Shown one piece after another: positions 43,130 through 50,883 of a DNA stretch of 63,867 nucleotides. This DNA is from CAZBUB01 sp964494985 (lineage in GTDB: Bacteria > Desulfobacterota > Desulfovibrionia > Desulfovibrionales > Desulfothermaceae): the NCBI GenBank assembly GCA_964494985.1, contig CAZBUB010000009.1:1-63867 (forward strand). Reading direction: 5' to 3'. Made by a program: the position numbers and the translations under genes. The notes under the pieces were generated by a model. That model searched no databases. It worked only from the letters and a program-made list of their open reading frames with translations, and had not been told where the DNA came from. How positions within the stretch are numbered: the first letter of the stretch is position 1; every line of letters starts with the position of its first letter.

Positions 43130-44002
43130 TTAAGCCAACTCACCCTTGAACAATCTCCTGAAACGCTCAAGAAATCCCATCTGACGCTGGCTGAAGGACT
43201 GGGTTATACGATCCAGGATAATGGCCAGGATGACCACTCCCAGTCCTCCCTCGAAGCCCAGGCCAATGTCCATGCGCTGAATGCCGCTCAAGACCACGTT
43301 GCCCAACCCGCCTGCGCCGATCATGGAGGCTATAACCACCATGGACAGGGCCATCATGATATTCTGGTTCACACCAGCCATAATGGAGGGCATGGCAATA
43401 GGGATCTCCACCTTGCGCAACAGCTGCATCGGGGTGCAGCCAAAAGCCAGAGCTGCTTCCTTGAGTTCCTTGGGTACCTGCCTGATGCCCAGGTTGGTCA
43501 GGCGCACCGCTGGAGGGGTACAAAAGGTTATAGTGGCTACTGCCCCGGGTACCTTGCCCAGTCCGAAAAGCATGGCTGCTGGGATCAGGTACACAAAAGG
43601 AGGCATGGTCTGCATAAAGTCCAGGATGGGCCGAACAATTCCCTCCACCCTATCACTCTTGGACATCCAGATACCCAAGGGTATGGCAAATATCAGGCTG
43701 ATCACTGTAGCCGTAACTACCAGGGACAAGGTAGAGATAGTAGCCTGCCACATGCCCATACCCAGAAGCAGGAGCAGGGCGATCAGGAAGACCAAAGTGT
43801 ACCTCCAGGTCAGCCGCCAGAAGGCCAAAACCGCCACTATGGCTATAAACAATCCGGGTGGTATAGCTTGAAGAGCACCCTCAAATGCAGCGGTTACCGC
43901 ACCCACTACGTAAGAGACAAAATCGAATATCTCTGTAAAATAGCGCAACAGAAAATCTTCTACCAGGTATTCTATCCACTCTCCTATAGGAACATCAAAC
44001 AT
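43130..44002 (-). CDS. opuAB: Glycine betaine/proline ABC transporter permease
   Basis: 290 residues, six or more membrane helices of the BPD-transporter inner-membrane family. The EAA loop lies at FGCTPMQLLRKVEIPIAMPS (~195-215). ProW/OpuAB-type N-terminus. Its start is three bases after the ATPase stop. Confidence 0.92.
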   Translation of the reverse strand: MFDVPIGEWIEYLVEDFLLRYFTEIFDFVSYVVGAVTAAFEGALQAIPPGLFIAIVAVLAFWRLTWRYTLVFLIALLLLLGMGMWQATISTLSLVVTATVISLIFAIPLGIWMSKSDRVEGIVRPILDFMQTMPPFVYLIPAAMLFGLGKVPGAVATITFCTPPAVRLTNLGIRQVPKELKEAALAFGCTPMQLLRKVEIPIAMPSIMAGVNQNIMMALSMVVIASMIGAGGLGNVVLSGIQRMDIGLGFEGGLGVVILAIILDRITQSFSQRQMGFLERFRRLFKGELA

Positions 44003-44005
44003 AAG

Positions 44006-45211
44006 CTAACCTTCCCTTTTAAGGGTTTTCAAAAAGCGGTTTTTGGAGATCGCACCCTGATAGATGTGCTTGTCGTCCACCACCGGCACTGGATAGTCAG
44101 TCTCTGTGATCGCTGGCAGGACTTCCTGCAGGGGGGTCTGGGTGTTTACAAATTGCAAATCAGACACGAATGCGTTTTGCAGCTCCTGACCGTTGCCGGA
44201 ATCAATGGCCTGGCGCAGGGAATCAATGGAGACCACACCCAGGAGCTTGTGCTGTTGATCCAGGACATATCCGTAAGGACGGTCCTGATCCATGAGCCTC
44301 TCCAGAGCTGCCCGCAGACCAGCCCCTCCTTTACGCTGAATTATAGTCACCTGATTGTCCCGGACTATGTCTCCGGCGCTTAAAACATTGGTAGGATCTA
44401 CGCCCCTGAAAAAAGCCCGTACATACTCGTCTGCAGGGTATTTAAGGATCTCTTCTGGGCTGCCCACCTGTACGATACGGCCCCCCTCCATCATGGCGAT
44501 CCTGTCCCCAATGCGCATGGCTTCGTCCAGATCGTGGGAGATAAAGACCACTGTGCGCTGGGACTCGGACTGGATCTTGAGCAGCTCATCCTGCATCTCA
44601 GTGCGGATCAAAGGGTCTAGAGCAGAAAAGGCCTCATCCATAAGCATAATTGAAGGATCCACTGCCAAGCCCCTGGCCAGACCCACCCTTTGCTGCATAC
44701 CCCCGGACAGCTCACTGGGGTAGCTGTGGGCATTGGCTTTCAGGCCCACCATTTCCAAGGCTTCCAGGCCCCTTTTCCTTTGCTCCTGCTCAGGGTAGCC
44801 TGCCACTTCCAGACCAAAGCTGGCGTTCTGCAGAACAGTGAGATGGGGCAAAAGGGCAAAGGACTGGAAGACCATGCTCATATCTCGCCTTCTGAGCTTG
44901 ATCAACTCCTCTTTGCTAAGCGATGCCACGTCCCTTTCGTCAATATAGACCTGCCCAGAGGTAGGCTCGATAAGCCTGTTCAGCATACGTACCAGGGTAG
45001 ACTTGCCAGATCCGGAAAGCCCCATAACTACAAAGATCTCTCCCTGATAGACGCTGAAATTTGCGTTTTGCACTCCAATTGTAAGTCCGGTTTCATCAAA
45101 GACCTCGTCCTTGCTCTTGCCCTGTTCAATAAGAGGATAGGCCCGTTGGGGATTCGGACCGAAGATCTTGAACAAATCCTTAACAACAAGTTTCTCGTGA
45201 TTCTCAGACAT
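44006..45211 (-). CDS. opuAA: Glycine betaine/proline ABC transporter ATP-binding protein
   Basis: 401 residues. ABC ATPase with Walker A GLSGSGKSTLV, signature LSGGMQQRVGLARGL, Walker B IMLMDEAFSALDP and the switch His in FISHDLDEA. A C-terminal pair of CBS motifs (~285-395) is the module that senses ionic strength in OpuA-type osmoregulated importers. First gene of opuAA-AB-AC. Betaine uptake fits a salt-adapted sulfate reducer. Confidence 0.93.
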   Translation of the reverse strand: MSENHEKLVVKDLFKIFGPNPQRAYPLIEQGKSKDEVFDETGLTIGVQNANFSVYQGEIFVVMGLSGSGKSTLVRMLNRLIEPTSGQVYIDERDVASLSKEELIKLRRRDMSMVFQSFALLPHLTVLQNASFGLEVAGYPEQEQRKRGLEALEMVGLKANAHSYPSELSGGMQQRVGLARGLAVDPSIMLMDEAFSALDPLIRTEMQDELLKIQSESQRTVVFISHDLDEAMRIGDRIAMMEGGRIVQVGSPEEILKYPADEYVRAFFRGVDPTNVLSAGDIVRDNQVTIIQRKGGAGLRAALERLMDQDRPYGYVLDQQHKLLGVVSIDSLRQAIDSGNGQELQNAFVSDLQFVNTQTPLQEVLPAITETDYPVPVVDDKHIYQGAISKNRFLKTLKREG

Positions 45212-45303
45212 AGCTTGCGACCTGATTTTTGAGGTTAATTCCGGAGTAAAGTCGGCTTTTCCTGGACAGGGGGAAATGCGGGCAGAATGTGCATCCTGTA
45301 TTA

Positions 45304-45333
45304 TGTATAAAGAAACACTGCTTTCTTTGTCAA
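45304..45333 (-). promoter_or_regulatory. Predicted promoter of the opu operon
   Basis: Minus strand TTGACA (45328-45333), 18 bases, TATACA (45304-45309), about 95 bases before opuAA. Hexamers are near consensus. Confidence 0.65.
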
Positions 45334-45596
45334 GTGCAAATTTCTATACCCCTACTGTACAGCAAGGTAACTTACCTTCAATTAAGGCCAGAGCTAAAGG
45401 CAGACACCTTCAAAAGTTGTTTCATGCTGGGACAATTCACGGTCAACATAGCATGAATATTCGACTTTTCTTGCTATCAGCATGAAGACTCTGTGGAAAC
45501 TACAATAAGAGATGTCTCTCCCTTTCAGGAAAGTTTCCCCCGATGCCAAAAGAAAGGGCACGAATAAGGATTCAAAAGGATTAAAGCAGGCTCATC
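45334..45596. other. Intergenic region between opuAA and the MerR-like gene
   Basis: No gene-like frame in these 263 bases upstream of the opu promoter. AGCATGAA and related short repeats occur around 45450-45485 but form no clear element. Upstream osmoregulatory sites could lie here; none is recognisable. Confidence 0.4.
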
Positions 45597-46277
45597 CTAG
45601 TCTTGTTCAGAAGAAGAGTCTGTTTCCTGCTTTTGCTGCAGCAAAAGCCTCTTAGTCCAAAACTGGGACTTTTTTAGCTGCTCCTTTATCCCTTGCAACT
45701 CCCCCTCCACCCAAGAACGCAGCTCTTCCTGCCTTTGCCCCAGCTCTTTAATCTCCAGTCTTAGCTCATGCAGTGAGTCTGCTTGGCTGGATTTATCACT
45801 GTTGTCTGCATGGCCCTGTCTTTTGCTGCTTTTCCAAAGCAAGACCAAGCCCTTTTTAAGCCTTTGCTGCTCCTGAGCCAGCTTATAGACCTCATTATTT
45901 ATGGTGTCCTTTTGCAGCAGGACCTGACTCAGACTTTCCAGGGTGCTGGCCTGGCTCTGCAAAAGGCTGTGAAAGGACATGGGCTGCTGCGTATCCGGAT
46001 TAGGCTGGGCTTCATCTTGCAGTTCCTGGGCAGGCAGGAGGTGACGGGGAAATTTATGTTGCAGTTTCTGGGCAACCTGTTCAGTGCTGAGATCGTTTTG
46101 ATAGGCTTGGACTATGTATCTAAACACCTCCAAGGCTTGGGCCTTATAGCGCTTCTTTCTGCCCTGGCCCACAGCAGGCAAAAACTCCTGGAAGCGGTCC
46201 CGGTAATAGCGAATATTGCTTTCCGGGACCTCTAACGTTCTGGCTATCTCCTTAATGGTCAGGTACTCTTCACTCAT
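45597..46277 (-). CDS. MerR-like DNA-binding protein with coiled-coil tail
   Basis: 226 residues. N-terminal MerR-type winged helix (YLTIKEIARTLEVPESNIRYYRDRF, first ~70 residues), then a Gln/Leu-rich region with extended coiled-coil character (~95-220: LLQSQASTLESLSQVLLQ, RQEELRSWVEGELQGIKEQ). There is no Cys-rich metal-sensing loop, so it is unlikely to be a metal or redox MerR. Target unknown; the 17-bp palindrome at 46739 is a candidate. Confidence 0.7.
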   Translation of the reverse strand: MSEEYLTIKEIARTLEVPESNIRYYRDRFQEFLPAVGQGRKKRYKAQALEVFRYIVQAYQNDLSTEQVAQKLQHKFPRHLLPAQELQDEAQPNPDTQQPMSFHSLLQSQASTLESLSQVLLQKDTINNEVYKLAQEQQRLKKGLVLLWKSSKRQGHADNSDKSSQADSLHELRLEIKELGQRQEELRSWVEGELQGIKEQLKKSQFWTKRLLLQQKQETDSSSEQD

Positions 46278-46354
46278 GCTCTTTTTCCCGGCTAAAGCGC
46301 TTCCTTAGGAACCTGTAGCACAAAAAGGAACTGAATTGCAAATCAGGGTGAGCC

Positions 46355-46594
46355 TTAGAAGGGACAAAGAGCCAGCATATTTACTTGATGGTAATTGTTG
46401 GCCGGATCTTCGGCATAACGGCAACCCAAGGCCCGATTAGCCTCACCCTTGTTCTCCACATCCTGGGCGGAATTCAGATAAAAGCTGCAATCATTGTTAA
46501 AGCAGACCCAAATCCTACCCCAGCAGGTCTCTGATGGCGCCAACCAATACTCCATCTCCACTCCGCAGTGTGGACAAACCCGTTGTTCAGACAT
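46355..46594 (-). CDS. Small zinc-ribbon protein
   Basis: 79 residues from ATG 46594 (the longer frame adds six residues without a ribosome-binding site). RVCPHCGVEMEYW and VCFNNDCSFY form a CxxC...CxxxxC zinc ribbon. The tail is rich in Asn and aromatics (AEDPANNYHQVN). It resembles conserved small proteins of sulfate reducers with no assigned role. It stands alone between the MerR-like gene and cheW. Confidence 0.7.
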   Translation of the reverse strand: MSEQRVCPHCGVEMEYWLAPSETCWGRIWVCFNNDCSFYLNSAQDVENKGEANRALGCRYAEDPANNYHQVNMLALCPF

Positions 46595-46675
46595 TATAAA
46601 ACTCCTTTTCATTATTTTATTGAAAACACCTCACCTATGGCCTTAAGACTAGCCTGCAGCAGAAGCTTGTCTTGC

Positions 46676-46716
46676 AGGACAAAATTATTTAGTATTCTAA
46701 TCAGAAATTTTGTCCT
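46676..46716. repeat. 11-bp perfect inverted repeat upstream of cheW
   Basis: AGGACAAAATT (46676-46686) and its complement (46706-46716) around a 19-base AT-rich loop, inside the ~317-base gap between the zinc-ribbon gene and cheW. It could be a hairpin or an operator. The rest of the gap holds no gene. Confidence 0.5.
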
Positions 46717-46738
46717 TGGCAAATCAAACCAATGTTAA

Positions 46739-46755
46739 TTGATAACCAATATCAA
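46739..46755. promoter_or_regulatory. Candidate operator palindrome TTGATA-N5-TATCAA
   Basis: Perfect 6-bp half-sites with a 5-base spacer in an AT-rich stretch between divergent genes (zinc-ribbon protein and cheW). The size fits a dimeric helix-turn-helix regulator. Assigning it to any regulator is speculation. Confidence 0.35.
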
Positions 46756-46911
46756 CAATAAGTCAAGGATATTTTGCCTCACCTGGCCTAAATAGGCACA
46801 TCAAAGGATGGACAAATTACCAGTTCCCTGGAGGCGTTTTCTCTGCAAAATAAAGCCAAGACACAACAGACTGCCCTAACCAAAAAAATATAAACATATG
46901 ATGAGGTGAGC

Positions 46912-47388
46912 ATGCAGGAAAAAGAGAACTCTAGCAGCAAAGACATGTTGCAGCTGGTATCCTTCAAGCTAAAAGACGAAGAGTTTGGAGTGGACATCCT
47001 GCAGGTCCAGGAAATTATTCGCATGCAGGAGATCACCCATGTGCCTAACGCCCCGGACTTTGTGGAGGGAGTCATCAATCTGCGAGGCAGGGTGATTCCC
47101 ATTGTTGATCTGCGCAAGCGCTTCGGCCTGGAGAGACAGGAGCACGGCAAGGCCACTAGAATTATAGTGGTCATGATCGGGCAGGTCACTGTGGGCCTGA
47201 TCGTGGACGAGGTCTCAGAGGTGCTGCGCATCCCTGAGGACACAGTGGAGCCTCCTCCACCTATTGTGGCCGGGATCGAATCCGACTATATCAAGGGCGT
47301 AGGCAAGCTGGAGGACAGACTGCTCATCCTGTTGGATCTGAACAAGATCCTCAGCAGGGAGGAAAAGTCCTCCCTAAAGCAGGTTTAA
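46912..47388 (+). CDS. cheW: Chemotaxis coupling protein CheW
   Basis: 158 residues from ATG 46912 (GAGG is correctly placed before it; a GTG two codons upstream is less likely). A single CheW domain covers nearly the whole length: LVSFKLKDEEFGVDILQVQEI, ITHVPNAPDFVEGVINLRGRVIPIVDLRKRFGL, and a C-terminal LLILLDLNKILS. It bridges receptors and CheA kinase. No other chemotaxis gene is present in the window. Confidence 0.92.
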   Translation: MQEKENSSSKDMLQLVSFKLKDEEFGVDILQVQEIIRMQEITHVPNAPDFVEGVINLRGRVIPIVDLRKRFGLERQEHGKATRIIVVMIGQVTVGLIVDEVSEVLRIPEDTVEPPPPIVAGIESDYIKGVGKLEDRLLILLDLNKILSREEKSSLKQV

Positions 47389-47475
47389 CCGGAGATTGAC
47401 AGCAGGTCATAAAAAAATGGCTTTTGGTCAATTTTTTCCTTGACAAGGATCACAGCCTGAAGTAAAGGAATTTCC

Positions 47476-47565
47476 ATGCAAAACGAACTCGGTCCCCAGA
47501 TCACTGCTGCGTATTTTTATTTTTGGTATTGGGAAGTGGTCTGCGGTCCGAGTGGTGGCATGTAA
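47476..47565 (+). CDS. Aromatic leader peptide of the aro-phe-tyr-trp supraoperon
   Basis: 29-codon ORF with an AAAGGAA ribosome-binding site seven bases upstream. Its product MQNELGPQITAA is followed by YFYFWYW and EVVCGPSGGM. Seven consecutive aromatic codons (47512-47532: TAT TTT TAT TTT TGG TAT TGG) cover Tyr, Phe and Trp, the three end products of the operon that follows. It is too short for ordinary gene finders. With the alternative RNA stems described for the attenuator it acts as the sensor: scarcity of any of the three charged tRNAs should stall the ribosome within this block. Translation has not been shown experimentally. Confidence 0.85.
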   Translation: MQNELGPQITAAYFYFWYWEVVCGPSGGM

Positions 47566-47629
47566 CCTGTATATCCAAAAAACTCAGCATCCACCCAGGG
47601 CCGCAGGCTAAAAGCCGGCGGCCCTTTTT
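47487..47629 (+). promoter_or_regulatory. Ribosome-mediated transcription attenuator for all three aromatic amino acids
   Basis: Three competing stems. 1:2 pairs 47487-47495 with 47545-47553 (8 of 9). 2:3, the antiterminator, pairs GTCTGCGGTCC (47539-47549) with GGGCCGCAGGC (47598-47608), 11 pairs including G-U. 3:4, the terminator, is AGGGCCGC/GCGGCCCT (47597-47604 with 47618-47625) extended by an inner GGCT/AGCC and followed by five T. A ribosome stalled on the aromatic codons shields strand 1 and lets 2:3 form (read-through). A ribosome reaching the stop at 47563 covers strand 2, so 3:4 forms and transcription ends. The logic is that of the enterobacterial trp leader. Confidence 0.85.
47597..47629 (+). 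terminator. Intrinsic terminator of the aromatic attenuator
   Basis: Eight GC-rich pairs, an A/G mismatch, four more pairs and an AAA loop, then TTTTT at 47625-47629. It lies 50 bases before the first structural gene, between leader and operon, so it cannot be the end of cheW transcription alone. Confidence 0.85.
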
Positions 47630-47679
47630 CGTTTCTGGCCGCCGCACCAGGGTCTGGGCTGGAAACAAGGAGGCACGTT

Positions 47680-48474
47680 ATGCACCTGGGCAAGTCCATC
47701 CGTCTGGAGCGGATCTTCAACCGCAATACCGGCAGAACCATACTGGTTCCCCTGGATCATGGGGTTACTGTAGGCCCTATCTACGGTCTGGTGGATCTCA
47801 GGGAGACTGTAAATCAGGTCTCTGAGGGCGGGGCCAATGCTGTGCTCATGCATAAAGGCCTAGTGCGCTGCGGCCACAGGGAACACGGCAGGGACGTAGG
47901 ATTGATCATCCACCTTTCTGCCAGCACAAGTCTTTCCCCTTATCCCAACTACAAAACCCTGGTGGGCAATGTCGAGGATGCGATCAAGCTGGGCGCAGAC
48001 GCTGTCTCGGTGCACGTCAATTTGGGGGATGAGGCAGAGGCGGCCATGCTCCAGGATCTCGGGAACATCAGCAGCGCAGCCACCTCCTGGGGTATGCCTG
48101 TATTAGCTATGGTCTATGCCCGGGGCCCTCAGATCCAGAACTCCTTCGACCCCAAGCTCGTGGCCCACTGCGCTAGGGTGGGTGAAGAGCTGGGCGCGGA
48201 CGTGATTAAGGTCAACTACACCGGAGATCCGGAGAGCTTTCAAAACGTGGTCCAGGCCTGTTGCGTACCTGTGGTTATTGCTGGCGGACCCAAACTGGAT
48301 GATCGCAAGGATCTGCTGCAAATGGTACACGATTCCATTCAGGCCGGAGGGGCCGGGCTATCAGTAGGCAGGAACATTTTCCAGGACCAGGAGCCCGAAA
48401 GACTGGTCCATGCTCTGCATCAGGTGGTGCACGAGGACATGCAGGTCAAGGAAGCCCTGCAGCTGTTGCAGTAA
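47680..48474 (+). CDS. aroA': 2-amino-3,7-dideoxy-D-threo-hept-6-ulosonate (ADTH) synthase
   Basis: 264-residue class I aldolase of the FbaB/DeoC group. PLDHGVTVGPI at the N-terminus, Schiff-base Lys in DVIKVNYTG (residue ~177), and GGPKLDD and GLSVGRNIFQ for phosphate binding. In archaea and some sulfate reducers this enzyme condenses aspartate semialdehyde with a 6-deoxy-5-ketofructose phosphate, replacing DAHP synthase as entry to the aromatic pathway. Plain fructose-bisphosphate aldolase is less likely because DHQ synthase II follows. First structural gene behind the attenuator. Confidence 0.9.
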   Translation: MHLGKSIRLERIFNRNTGRTILVPLDHGVTVGPIYGLVDLRETVNQVSEGGANAVLMHKGLVRCGHREHGRDVGLIIHLSASTSLSPYPNYKTLVGNVEDAIKLGADAVSVHVNLGDEAEAAMLQDLGNISSAATSWGMPVLAMVYARGPQIQNSFDPKLVAHCARVGEELGADVIKVNYTGDPESFQNVVQACCVPVVIAGGPKLDDRKDLLQMVHDSIQAGGAGLSVGRNIFQDQEPERLVHALHQVVHEDMQVKEALQLLQ

Positions 48475-48488
48475 ACCAAAGAAAAAAC

Positions 48489-48748
48489 GTATTTATTCAC
48501 CATCTCCTAGGCTCGGATAAGCATTACCGAGGAAGAAACCAAGGTCCGGGGGTTCGGTCCACAGGCTCAAAATGTCTGAGCGATTTAGAATGCGTTAAGC
48601 AAACTGTGCACGCTATTTCAACCTCAAAGTTCACCATAATCCTCTGGAAGTTCAAGAGGTCCAATATCAAACTTTTGCTTTACGCATTCTTAAAGAGCGA
48701 GTTTTTTGAGTCCTGTGGACCGAACCCCCGGACGTGGTGAATAGTTAC
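48489..48748. mobile_element. MITE copy 2 inside the aromatic supraoperon
   Basis: 260-bp element with ends GTATTTATTCACCA and the complement of GTAACTATTCACC. Its near-perfect 60-base arms (48544-48603 against 48674-48733) surround a ~70-base loop. Flanks gaaaaaac (48481-48488) and acaaaaac (48749-48756) look like an eroded 8-bp duplication. It fills the whole space between the ADTH synthase and DHQ synthase II genes, leaving only ~20 bases for the next ribosome-binding site. Transcribed, it would give a very stable hairpin within the operon mRNA. Confidence 0.8.
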
Positions 48749-48768
48749 ACAAAAACAAGGCATAACAA

Positions 48769-49746
48769 ATGGCCCTGCAGATATTTGTAAAAGTCATTCC
48801 CTGGGAAAAATCCCTGGCCACCCTGAGCCTGGAGTCAGGCGTGGACGGGCTTATGGTGGAACCAGAGTATGTGGAAAAGGTCCAGCAGCTTGGGAGAACC
48901 AAGGTCTTGACCTCCGAGGACCTGGCCCGCCATCAGCTCCAGGACAAGCAGGCGGAAGAACTGGCTGCTCAGGATCTGGCATCCCAGAAGATGGTCCTGC
49001 TTGAGCAAGGCTGGGAGGTCATTCCAGTGGAGAACCTGCTGGCAGTGCAAAAAGGCCAGCTGGGCCTAGAGGTAGAAAACCTGGAGCAAGCCAGGCTGGC
49101 CTCAGGTATCCTGGAAAGGGGTGTGGATTTCCTGGTCCTTTTGCCCCAGGCCTGGGCCCAGATCAAACAAATAATGCAGGAGTTAAAACTGAGCCAAGGT
49201 CAGCTACAACTGGAGCCAGCCAGGATTACCGGCATCCAGCAGGCAGGCCTGGGGCATAGGGTCTGCGTGGACACCTGTTCCCTGCTTAGCACCGGACAAG
49301 GCCTGCTCACAGGCAACTCCAGCGGGTTTACCTTTTTGGTGCATGCAGAAACCGAGCAGAACCCATATGTCTCAGCCAGGCCCTTCAGGATCAATGCCGG
49401 AGGGGTACATGCCTATGTGCAAAAGCCTGAAGATCGAACCTCTTACCTTGAAGAGCTGCGCGCCGGGGACCAAATTTTGATCGCAGACCACTCAGGCCAA
49501 ACCAGCCTGGCCACAGTAGGCAGGATCAAAGTGGAAGTCAGGCCCATGCTGCTCATCTCCGCCCAGAGCGAGAGCTCTTCCGGGCAGATATTTTTGCAGA
49601 ATGCGGAAACCATTCGCCTGGTGGCCCCAGGGGGCTCCCCGATCAGCGTGGTGGATCTCAGAAAAGGGCAGGATGTCCTTTGCCGCACAGATGTGGCAGG
49701 CAGGCACTTCGGGATGCGTATCCAGGAAAACATTGAGGAAAAATAA
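48769..49746 (+). CDS. aroB': 3-dehydroquinate synthase II
   Basis: 325 residues. It converts ADTH by NAD-dependent oxidative deamination and cyclisation to 3-dehydroquinate, the archaeal-type route. Seen: GVDGLMVEPEYVEKV, GLGHRVCVDTCSLL, GFTFLVHAETEQNPYV, and PFRINAGGVHAYV, all typical of the MJ1249 family. A small AAGG motif upstream is the only ribosome-binding site left by the adjacent MITE. Its TAA directly abuts the pheA ATG. Confidence 0.92.
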   Translation: MALQIFVKVIPWEKSLATLSLESGVDGLMVEPEYVEKVQQLGRTKVLTSEDLARHQLQDKQAEELAAQDLASQKMVLLEQGWEVIPVENLLAVQKGQLGLEVENLEQARLASGILERGVDFLVLLPQAWAQIKQIMQELKLSQGQLQLEPARITGIQQAGLGHRVCVDTCSLLSTGQGLLTGNSSGFTFLVHAETEQNPYVSARPFRINAGGVHAYVQKPEDRTSYLEELRAGDQILIADHSGQTSLATVGRIKVEVRPMLLISAQSESSSGQIFLQNAETIRLVAPGGSPISVVDLRKGQDVLCRTDVAGRHFGMRIQENIEEK

Positions 49747-50883
49747 ATGAATGCCAACAAGCAGGCCCCGGGGCCTATCATGCAGGACAGCAAACTGCAG
49801 GAGCTCAGGCAAAAGATAAACAATATCGACCAGGAGTTGCTTCGGCTTTTGAATCAAAGGGCCTGCTTAAGCCTGGAGGTGGGAGAACGTAAGTCCAGGC
49901 AATCCGAGAGTGTATTCAAACCCTTCAGAGAAAAGGACGTCCTGCAGACCTTGGTCAGCCAGAATCCCGGTCCCCTGCCCCAGAAGCACCTGGAGGCCAT
50001 CTACAGGGAGATCCTTTCCTCCTCCAGAAGCCTGCAGCTGCCCCAAAGGGTGCTCTATCTGGGTCCGGAGGGCACTTTTTCCTATTTCGCCGGCTTGCAT
50101 TACCTGGGACACAGTGCAGAGTATCTGCCCTGCTCCAGCCTGGAAGAAGTTTTCAAAGGAGTACGGGGTCAAAATGCAGAGCTCGGAGTTATTCCCCTGG
50201 AAAACTCCCTGCAGGGCACAGTAGGCCAGAGCCTGGATCTCTTTTTGCATTACGATGTCTACATCCAGGCCGAGATCTTTTGCAAGATCAGCCATTGCTT
50301 GCTCTCCAGGGCAGAGGAACTCCAAAAGATCGAGCTTGTCTACTCCCATCCCCAGGCCCTGCAGCAATGCACCCAATGGTTGAAATCCCACCTGCCCCAA
50401 GCTGGAATCGTGCCTGTGGAGAGTACTGCCGCAGCAGCCAGGAAGGTCCAGGACAACCAGCAGCAGGCAGCCATAGCCCATCCCGCCCTGGCCAGGAGCC
50501 TGGGGCTGAATGTCCTGCATCGAAACATTGAGGACCTGCCAGAGAACTGGACGAGATTCCTGGTCATCGGCTGCACAGAACCCCCAGCAGGCAACCGGGA
50601 TAAAACCTCCCTTTTATTCACACTGCCGGACAGGCCTGGCAGCCTGGCCAGGGTACTGGACCTTCTAGCTGGGGAACAGGTCAACATGAAGAAGCTGGAG
50701 TCCAGGCCGCTTCGGGGTGAAAAATGGCAATACGTATTCTTTGCTGACGTGGAGTGCGATTTAAGCGCCAAGGAGTATCAGAGCCTTCTCAAGAGTCTGG
50801 AGGCCAGCTGTCATTCCTTGCGGGTCCTGGGAAGCTACCCCAATGGCCCTCATCTGGATGTAAACCAGGAGGAGCAGATATGA
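49747..50883 (+). CDS. pheA: Bifunctional chorismate mutase/prephenate dehydratase
   Basis: 378 residues. AroQ-type chorismate mutase (~15-100; LRQKINNIDQELLRLLNQR), prephenate dehydratase (~105-280; YLGPEGTFSYFA, PLENSLQGTVGQSLD, and TRFLVIG with its conserved Thr-Arg-Phe), and a C-terminal ACT domain with the Phe-binding ESRP motif (KKLESRPLRG). Product phenylpyruvate leads to Phe, and the ACT domain predicts feedback inhibition by Phe. It overlaps aroA in ATGA. Confidence 0.94.
   Translation: MNANKQAPGPIMQDSKLQELRQKINNIDQELLRLLNQRACLSLEVGERKSRQSESVFKPFREKDVLQTLVSQNPGPLPQKHLEAIYREILSSSRSLQLPQRVLYLGPEGTFSYFAGLHYLGHSAEYLPCSSLEEVFKGVRGQNAELGVIPLENSLQGTVGQSLDLFLHYDVYIQAEIFCKISHCLLSRAEELQKIELVYSHPQALQQCTQWLKSHLPQAGIVPVESTAAAARKVQDNQQQAAIAHPALARSLGLNVLHRNIEDLPENWTRFLVIGCTEPPAGNRDKTSLLFTLPDRPGSLARVLDLLAGEQVNMKKLESRPLRGEKWQYVFFADVECDLSAKEYQSLLKSLEASCHSLRVLGSYPNGPHLDVNQEEQI

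Noticed and set aside
47440..47468. TTGACA with TAAAGG after 17 bases as the promoter of the aromatic operon
   Set aside because: The -10 box is poor and overlaps the leader ribosome-binding site, so the transcript would start at the leader ATG. The true promoter is probably further upstream and was not identified.
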